Shown one piece after another: positions 6,862-10,841 of a stretch of DNA of 10,841 nucleotides (positions within the stretch are counted from its first letter, which is position 1; every line of letters starts with the position of its first letter). The position numbers and the translations under genes were made by a program. The notes under the pieces are model-generated. The model worked only from the letters and a program-made list of their open reading frames with translations. It made no database searches and had not been told where the DNA came from. The stretch is from Candidatus Freyrarchaeum guaymasense (GTDB lineage: Archaea; Asgardarchaeota; Jordarchaeia; Jordarchaeales; Freyrarchaeaceae): positions 1-10,841 of the forward strand of contig JAUQZD010000085.1 of NCBI GenBank assembly GCA_030587405.1, in the 5' to 3' direction.

Positions 6862-6888
6862 GCGAACCCTCGAAAAACTACGCCTAAC
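6862..6888 (-). repeat. Right inner inverted repeat
   Basis: On the minus strand it reads GTTAGGCGT, A, then GTTTTTCGAGGGTTCGC. It pairs with 4617-4625 and 4659-4674; the second block differs only by one T in a run. It lies just upstream of the repair operon promoter, so the inner repeats tightly enclose that operon. Confidence 0.65.
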
Positions 6889-6943
6889 GCGTATTCCACG
6901 CACTTTTATTCGTATAATCTCTCAAATGGGAGTTAAAACGAAA

Positions 6944-6952
6944 TTTTATAAA
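6944..6952 (+). promoter_or_regulatory. TATA-like box of the recombinase pseudogene
   Basis: TTTTATAAA preceded by CGAAA, a BRE-like purine-rich context. Its centre is 27 nt before ATG 6975, so the promoter of the former integrase still has ideal leaderless spacing even though the gene is broken. Confidence 0.5.
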
Positions 6953-6974
6953 GCCAAAATTCATACGACTCCCT

Positions 6975-7592
6975 ATGGACTTGAATGTTAAAAGCTTACG
7001 CCGCAGGAACGATATGAGTTGATAGGAAGCTCATAGGAGAAATAAAGCTGAGGAGGTGTTCTTAGCAATTAGGCAAAGCTTACATCCCGGTTGTGGAAGG
7101 GTTTAAAATCTGGGAAAACGCCGAGAGAATTCTTGCTTTCTTATCAAAGCAGATCAGCCGTGAGAGGTGCTTACTTTGCTTTGAAGCCCTTCTATGAAAA
7201 CGTGCTTAATGAGAAATTCGATGTGAAGCCGCCATTGGCTAGGAAGAGCCTGAGGCTACCATTGGTATTAAGCATATGAAATATGCAGAATGGTTGAAGT
7301 AGCTACAGACATTAAGGTACAAGCTTGTTTGATGTTTCTTCGCTACGCCGGCCTCCGCTTGGATGAGGTTAGAAATCTGAAATGGCAGGACATAGACTAG
7401 AACTAGATTTTGATAGGGTATCATTCATGTTAAAACAGCTAAAGGGGAAAGGAGAGAGTTGTGCTTCCTAATTCCAAAATAAAGACTAAACTAAATTTAT
7501 GGTGCTAATGAGAAGGTCTAGTTTTCACATCACGAAGAGGTAGAAAATACAAAATAAGTAAGAGGACAATTCAGCAAATAGTGGAGAAATAG
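6975..7592 (+). pseudogene. Tyrosine recombinase (archaeal phage-type integrase) remnant
   Basis: Recognisable pieces lie in order in different frames. There is a start MDLNVKSLRRRNDMS then stop, and YIPVVEGFKIWENAERILAFLSK followed after a shift by SAVRGAYFALKPFYENVLNEKFD, an N-terminal SAM-like core-binding domain. Next comes VQACLMFLRYAGLRLDEVRNLKWQDID, which contains the first catalytic Arg motif (AGLR). Then come GKG, ERVVLPNSK and VFTSRRGRKYKISKRTIQQIVEK, which precede the catalytic HxxR/Tyr region in intact enzymes. That last region (H-x-x-R, Tyr) is missing, replaced by the transposase scrap. At least four frameshifts or stops are needed to join the pieces, so it is dead. It is the likely former mobilising enzyme of the element or of an older provirus. 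Confidence 0.78.
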
Positions 7593-7753
7593 CCAAGATA
7601 TGTAGATGGTTGGTTCGTTTACTATAACTTCTTAAGGCCTCATCTGGGCAAGGTAAAACACCCGCTGAAGCTTGCGGAATTGATTTGAACATAGGAAATA
7701 TAGAAAAATGGTTGGGAAGATCTGATAAGAGAGGCTACTTATTATCAAACTAA
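7593..7753 (+). pseudogene. C-terminal fragment of a DDE-type transposase
   Basis: The frame reads RYVDGWFVYYNFLRPHLGK and, after a 1-nt shift near 7653, KTPAEACGIDLNIGNIEKWLGR and onward to a TAA at 7751-7753. The pattern YNFxRPHxxL...KTPAEAxGI is typical of the C-terminus of DDE (integrase-core) transposases of insertion sequences. Only about 50 residues remain and the catalytic D and E are absent. It abuts the recombinase remnant at a TAG, suggesting an insertion sequence that removed the integrase catalytic end and then decayed. Confidence 0.6.
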
Positions 7754-7816
7754 GTTGACAGGGTTTGTTTCCACGGAGGCGGGAATGCAAGTTCAATGAT
7801 TTTTATTTTTCATCTT

Positions 7817-7839
7817 CACCAACGACAAGTTAACAGAAC
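7817..7839 (-). repeat. Right outer inverted repeat
   Basis: The minus strand reads GTTCTGTTAACTT, GTC, GTTGGTG, partner of 4526-4548. Outside it the plus strand continues with T-rich sequence similar in composition to that outside the left copy. Confidence 0.65.
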
Positions 7840-7927
7840 TCTTTTTCTGTTTTCTTTTGGGGTGTTTTTGGTGTTTTTCGACGTTTGTCGAGCTCTGAAA
7901 GGTATATATGTGATTGTTGTTTTCGCA

Positions 7928-8098
7928 ATGGACGGGAGGTGTGATAAGAGTTTATTTCTGTTTTCCTTTCCTTGGTTTTATGAGGGTTTGTTTTTCTTTT
8001 TAGTTATTTTCTTTCTTGCTTGTATAATTTGTGCAGTGCGTGATAGGATGAATGTTTCCTTGTTTCCGTGGTTGATTTTTGGTTGGTTTAGGGTTTAG
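7928..8098 (+). CDS. Doubtful 56-residue membrane peptide
   Basis: From ATG 7928 the frame gives MDGRCDKS, aromatic-rich residues, one strongly hydrophobic stretch (GLFFFLVIFFLACIICAV) and the charged RDR, ending at TAG 8098. A TATATAT box at 7903-7909 sits about 22-25 nt upstream, roughly leaderless spacing. Against it, the region is T-rich and any T-rich frame encodes Phe/Leu runs. I recognise no homolog. A longer frame from ATG 7796 exists but would start inside the right inverted repeat region and has no promoter support. Confidence 0.22.
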   Translation: MDGRCDKSLFLFSFPWFYEGLFFFLVIFFLACIICAVRDRMNVSLFPWLIFGWFRV

Positions 8099-8110
8099 AA
8101 GGTAGTAATG

Positions 8111-8120
8111 TTTTTATATT
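8111..8120 (+). promoter_or_regulatory. TATA-like box of vapBC
   Basis: TTTTTATATT, centred about 34 nt before ATG 8150. This places transcription start near 8143 and argues that the ATG at 8108, which lies upstream of the box, is not used. Confidence 0.45.
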
Positions 8121-8149
8121 ACTGGTTGGTATTACTACTGGGTGGTTAC

Positions 8150-8377
8150 ATGGGTTATGTTACCGTTTCGGCTAAGATTGATAGGGAGCTTTATGAGAAG
8201 GTGAAGAGGTTGGGGGTTCCTGTCAGTAGGGTTATTAGGAGGGCGTTGGAGGAGGAGGTTAGGGTGAGGGAGGAGGAGGAAGTTAGGGGGGCGTTGGGTA
8301 GGGCGCAGGAGATCTTGAGGAAGATTCCTTCTGAGGAGATGGTTGGCGTTGTGAGGGCTGGACGTGAGGAGAGATGA
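8150..8377 (+). CDS. vapB: VapB-type antitoxin
   Basis: A 75-residue protein with a ribbon-helix-helix-like N-terminus: a beta strand (YVTVSAKID), helix RELYEKVKRLG, a turn, and helix VSRVIRRALEEEVR. A long charged helix follows, EEEEVRGALGRAQEILRK, suited to wrap the toxin. VapB proteins bind and block the PIN ribonuclease and repress their own promoter. ATG 8150 is favoured over the in-frame ATG 8108 because the extra residues (MFLYYWLVLLLGGY) do not fit the fold and the TATA-like box lies between the two. The stop overlaps the vapC start by ATGA, so the pair is translationally coupled. Confidence 0.82.
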   Translation: MGYVTVSAKIDRELYEKVKRLGVPVSRVIRRALEEEVRVREEEEVRGALGRAQEILRKIPSEEMVGVVRAGREER

Positions 8378-8838
8378 GGCTGGTTTTTGACACTTCGGCG
8401 CTGTTGAACATGGTTAGGTTTCTCGGTTCAGACGCTGTGGACTACCTTAGAGGAGGCTATATTCTGACGCTTACTCCCTACGAGGTCGGCAACGCGTTAT
8501 GGAAGGAGGCGGCACTGCTGGGCAGGATATCCGTTGAGGAAGCGTTATCGCTGCTGGACTACGTCGCCAGCGTATATAAGCTTTTGAGCATTACCGCTCC
8601 ACACGACGCCTTGTTAACCTTAAAGCTGGCTTACGAGCTGAACGTAACGTACTATGACGCCTCATACATAGTTGCGTCGCATGAGTTAAACGTTGGGCTG
8701 GTAACCGACGACGAGAAGCTGAAAAGAAAAATTCATGAGAAGAGGGGGGTCCTCACCAGAGTCCTCGGTAAAAGCGTAACCGTATACTCGACGAGGGAGC
8801 TAATAGAAAGCTATGGGCAGCCAGGCAGCACCTGCTAA
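8374..8838 (+). CDS. vapC: VapC-type PIN-domain ribonuclease toxin
   Basis: A 154-residue PIN domain. The acidic metal-binding residues are all visible: D6 in LVFDTSALL, E37 in TPYEVGNALWKEA, D95 in TYYDASYIVAS, and D112/D113 in LVTDDEKLKRKI. Such toxins cut RNA, often tRNA or rRNA, when the antitoxin is degraded. The protein looks complete and active. It follows vapB with a 4-nt ATGA overlap. It lies outside the proposed mobile element but only about 0.3 kb from its right repeat. Confidence 0.92.
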   Translation: MRLVFDTSALLNMVRFLGSDAVDYLRGGYILTLTPYEVGNALWKEAALLGRISVEEALSLLDYVASVYKLLSITAPHDALLTLKLAYELNVTYYDASYIVASHELNVGLVTDDEKLKRKIHEKRGVLTRVLGKSVTVYSTRELIESYGQPGSTC

Positions 8839-9043
8839 GCTACTGCTCGACGAGGCGCTAAAACCACCTGAGAATTAACTGGTGAAATGCTTAAGCTGAT
8901 TGATGGTTTTCGGTGCTTAGTGGTGGCTGCCTCCTTCGCTTTGAAGAGGGGTTCAAGCGGTGAGATGCTGCTTGAGCCCGGGAGGGGCGGCTTTTTAAGG
9001 GGGCTTTGGTGGGTGTGTGGTTGGCGTTGGGTGAATGGTAACC

Positions 9044-9051
9044 TTTAAATT
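9044..9051 (+). promoter_or_regulatory. TATA-like box of the SAF/UxaA gene pair
   Basis: TTTAAATT, centred about 27 nt upstream of the TTG 9073/GTG 9076 start region, giving a leaderless arrangement. The rest of the gap 8839-9072 holds no gene; it is G+T-rich towards the right and has another weak box-like CTTTTTAAGG near 8990-8999. Confidence 0.45.
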
Positions 9052-9075
9052 CTTGCCTTTACGCTTCGTTTTTTG

Positions 9076-9396
9076 GTGGTTTGGTTGGCCAGGTTTCTTG
9101 TTGTGAATAGGAAGGATAATGTTGCCGTCGCCGTTTCGGATATACCGGCGGGGACTAAGGTTACTGTTGACGTTGGCGAGGGGAGCGTGGAGGTTGAGGT
9201 TAAGGATGACATACCCTTCGGGCACAAGTTTGCCCTTAGGGACATAAACGTTGGGGAGGCTGTCGTCAAGTATGGGGAGGTCATCGGCGTGGCGAGCAAG
9301 CCTATAAGGGCAGGGGAGCACGTGCACGTGCACAACGTGGTTAGCACCTTCGTCTGGAAGTCTATGAAGGAGGGTGGAAGGGTTGAGCGAGCTTGA
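9076..9396 (+). CDS. SAF-domain small subunit of a UxaA/SuyAB-family lyase
   Basis: About 106 residues forming one SAF domain: RFLVVNRKDNVAVAVSDIPAGTKVTV, then a beta-rich stretch, IPFGHKFALRDINVGEAVVKYGEVIGVASKPIRAGEHVHVHNV. This matches the N-terminal domain of altronate dehydratase (UxaA) and the small subunit of (2R)-sulfolactate sulfo-lyase (SuyA). The HVHVHN segment is the usual conserved end, whose His residues are thought to contribute to the metal/active site. The large subunit follows with overlap, as in split enzymes. The start is uncertain: GTG 9076 fits the TATA spacing, TTG 9073 is equally placed, and TTG 9085 would give the N-terminus MARFLVVN. Confidence 0.85.
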   Translation: MVWLARFLVVNRKDNVAVAVSDIPAGTKVTVDVGEGSVEVEVKDDIPFGHKFALRDINVGEAVVKYGEVIGVASKPIRAGEHVHVHNVVSTFVWKSMKEGGRVERA

Positions 9397-10552
9397 GTTT
9401 ATGGGTTACAGGAGGAAAGATGGAAGCGTCGGCGTGAGAAACCACCTGCTCGTGGTTTCAACGGTTGCCTGCGCTAACCACGTTGCTAGGAGGATTGCCG
9501 AGCAGGTTGAGGGGGCTGTTTCCGTCACCCACCCCTACGGCTGTGGACACATAGGCGAGGACTTCTTAAGGGTTTTGGGCGTTCTCTCGGGTTTGGGCAG
9601 AAACCCTAATGTTTCAGGGGTTCTCGTCGTGGGGTTAGGGTGCGAGAACATGTCGGCGAACATGGTTGCTGGTGAAATCGCTAAGTCAGGTAAACCAGTA
9701 GAGCAAATCAACATTCAAGATGAGGGGGGAAGCCTGAAGGCGATCCAGAGGGGAGGAGAAATACTCCTTGACATGGCTGACGAGCTGCTGAGCGTGGAAA
9801 GGGAGCCGTGCGGCCTGAGCGAGCTGGTGCTTGGAACAGAGTGCGGCGGCTCCGACGCCACCTCAGGGCTAGCCTCAAACCCAGCTGTGGGGGTTGTAGC
9901 GGACATGGTTGTTGACGCCGGCGGAACGGTGATTCTCCCGGAGTCCTCCGAGTGGATAGGGGCCGAGCACATTCTGGCCTCACGGGCTGTTAACGATGAT
10001 GTGGCGAGGAAATGCTACGAGGTCGTGGACTACTATGTTAAGAGGGCGATGGAGATGGGCATAGACTTCCGGGGGGCTCAGCCTACACCGGGTAACATCG
10101 CAGGGGGGATAACAACCATAGAGGAGAAGTCCCTCGGAACCATCTGCAAGGCTGGAAGCAGGCCTGTGCAGGACGTCCTCAGCTACGGTGAGAAGCCGAA
10201 GGGGAAGGGGCTGTACCTTATGGATGAGCCGGGCTTTGACGTTGAATCCATAACGGGCCTCGCCGCGGCGGGGTGCCAGCTGATCCTCTTCACCACTGGT
10301 AGGGGGACGCCTGTTGGGAGCCCGGTGTCACCCGTCATAAAGGTGACAGCTAACAGGGAGACCTTCAACAAGATGCGCTGCGACATAGACGTGGACGTGA
10401 GCTCCATACTCGAAGGCGAAGAAACGATAGAGGAAGCTGGAAGGAGGATCCTGAGAGAGCTCTTAATGGTTGCGTCGGGTAAACCCACGAAGTCGGAGCT
10501 TATAGGAAACAGGGAGGTCGCAATATTAAGGGTGGCAAGGTACATGTTCTAG
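9383..10552 (+). CDS. UxaA/SuyB-family lyase, large catalytic subunit
   Basis: About 389 residues, the size of SuyB or the C-terminal part of UxaA. Signature motifs in order: GYRRKDGSVGVRNHLLVVS near the N-terminus, THPYGCGH (about 49-56), NVSGVLVVGLGCEN (about 76-89), LGTECGGSDATSGLASNPAVG (about 150-170), and FTTGRGTPVGSPVSPVIKVTANRET (about 304-328). The conserved Cys and His residues fit a metal-dependent lyase that removes water (sugar acids) or sulfite (sulfolactate to pyruvate) beta to a carboxylate. The sequence alone does not tell me which. TTG 9383 is preferred because AAGGAGGG (9367-9374) lies 8 nt upstream; GTG 9374 overlaps that site. It overlaps the SAF gene by 14 nt, so the two subunits are co-translated. 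Confidence 0.9.
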   Translation: MSELEFMGYRRKDGSVGVRNHLLVVSTVACANHVARRIAEQVEGAVSVTHPYGCGHIGEDFLRVLGVLSGLGRNPNVSGVLVVGLGCENMSANMVAGEIAKSGKPVEQINIQDEGGSLKAIQRGGEILLDMADELLSVEREPCGLSELVLGTECGGSDATSGLASNPAVGVVADMVVDAGGTVILPESSEWIGAEHILASRAVNDDVARKCYEVVDYYVKRAMEMGIDFRGAQPTPGNIAGGITTIEEKSLGTICKAGSRPVQDVLSYGEKPKGKGLYLMDEPGFDVESITGLAAAGCQLILFTTGRGTPVGSPVSPVIKVTANRETFNKMRCDIDVDVSSILEGEETIEEAGRRILRELLMVASGKPTKSELIGNREVAILRVARYMF

Positions 10553-10841
10553 GAAGCTGCAAGGAGGGGAAGCCGGTAAACGCGGCATTGCAGCGTGGCA
10601 GCGGCGGCTTCCAACAACGTGCTTCTTAAGTAGAGGTGCCAAGCGTGAAGTTAAGCAAATACTGCAAGATTTCTCCACTAATTCCTCGTCCAAGACCACG
10701 AAAAAACTCCGGTCAAAGCACCGTTTCCCACCACGGGAATGGAAGCATTATCCGGGGGATACAAGGGGCTCTTAACATTATCAGCTCAAGTAATTGCAGA
10801 CCCTTAACTCCAACTTTTAACCTGCATTCAGGGCACGTGGC
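10553..10841. other. 3' intergenic stretch with possible stem-loop
   Basis: After the lyase stop, GGAAGCCG (10568-10575) pairs with CGGCTTCC (10605-10612) around a 29-nt G+C-rich loop, a possible mRNA 3' structure, with no clear T run behind it. The remaining 230 nt hold no gene I can support. Near the right edge, ACTTTTAACC (about 10813-10822) could be a TATA-like element for a gene outside the window. Confidence 0.35.

Larger units (their letters stand above)
4526..7839. mobile_element. Decayed 3.3-kb mobile element carrying a DNA-repair operon
   Basis: The boundaries are proposed from a 23-nt imperfect inverted repeat at 4526-4548 and 7817-7839. Inside are a repair operon (nth, a Cys-cluster membrane protein, alkA) with two inactivating lesions, a tyrosine recombinase pseudogene and a DDE transposase fragment. 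The block is visibly A+T-richer than both flanks and uses other codons (CGA for Arg, frequent GAA and AAA). No convincing target-site duplication is visible just outside the repeats, and no tRNA target is seen. It may instead be two nested insertions, since a second inverted-repeat pair lies inside. Confidence 0.5.

Noticed and set aside
7796..8098. 100-codon plus-strand open frame, Phe/Leu-rich
   Set aside because: Its start lies at the right inverted repeat and its hydrophobicity follows from T-rich DNA. Only the shorter part from ATG 7928 has a nearby TATA-like box, and even that is doubtful.
10646..10841. GTG-started plus-strand frame open to the window edge (begins MKLSKYCKISPLIPRPRPRK)
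   Set aside because: Residue use is unlike the neighbouring genes, there is no recognisable motif, no clear ribosome-binding site or TATA-like box, and it cannot be followed past the edge.
10713..10841. Minus-strand frame entering from the right edge with a CPEC zinc-knuckle-like start (ATCPECRLKVGVKGLQLLELI)
   Set aside because: Only one CxxC is present and the frame ends soon after in an unremarkable tail; a single CxxC in about 40 residues can be chance.

Overview
The window looks like DNA from an archaeon, probably a thermophile. Several genes begin within a few bases of the point about 27 bp downstream of an A/T-rich TATA-like box, which suggests leaderless transcripts. GTG and TTG starts are common, AGG/AGA dominate arginine codons, and a VapBC pair and archaeal-type integrase remnants are present. 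I cannot fix the lineage. The outer parts are G+C-rich, and the middle (about 4.5-7.8 kb) is clearly A+T-richer with different codon choice (CGA arginine, more GAA/AAA), as expected for acquired DNA.

Left region (1-4067, minus strand): a compact leftward operon of four genes behind one TATA-like box at 4060-4067. In transcription order they are an ATC-hydrolase-family protein, a fumarate reductase/succinate dehydrogenase-type flavoprotein with altered active-site motifs, a stand-alone SdhB-like [2Fe-2S] domain protein, and an acetolactate-synthase-like thiamine diphosphate enzyme cut by the window edge. The gaps are 16, 16 and 36 nt. The layout suggests one redox/carboligase (or decarboxylase) pathway on a small organic, perhaps organosulfur, acid.

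Middle region (4526-7839): a decayed mobile element. A 23-nt imperfect inverted repeat (4526-4548 / 7817-7839) bounds it, and a second inverted repeat is nested inside (4617-4674 / 6862-6888). The inner repeats enclose a leftward base-excision-repair operon: an AlkA-type glycosylase with an in-frame TGA in its helix-hairpin-helix, a four-helix membrane protein with Cys clusters and a 1-nt frameshift in a homopolymer, and an apparently intact endonuclease III. To its right lies a tyrosine recombinase pseudogene whose promoter is still visible, joined to the C-terminal scrap of a DDE transposase.

Right region (7840-10841, plus strand): a T-rich stretch with one doubtful small membrane ORF, a vapB-vapC toxin-antitoxin pair with an ATGA overlap, a 200-nt gap with a TATA-like box, then two overlapping genes for the small (SAF) and large (UxaA/SuyB-type) subunits of a split altronate dehydratase/sulfolactate sulfo-lyase family enzyme. 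The last 290 nt hold a possible stem-loop and no gene I can support.

The most interesting ideas are the four-gene operon, possibly linked with the lyase pair on the far side of the element, and the inverted-repeat-bounded DNA-repair cassette.
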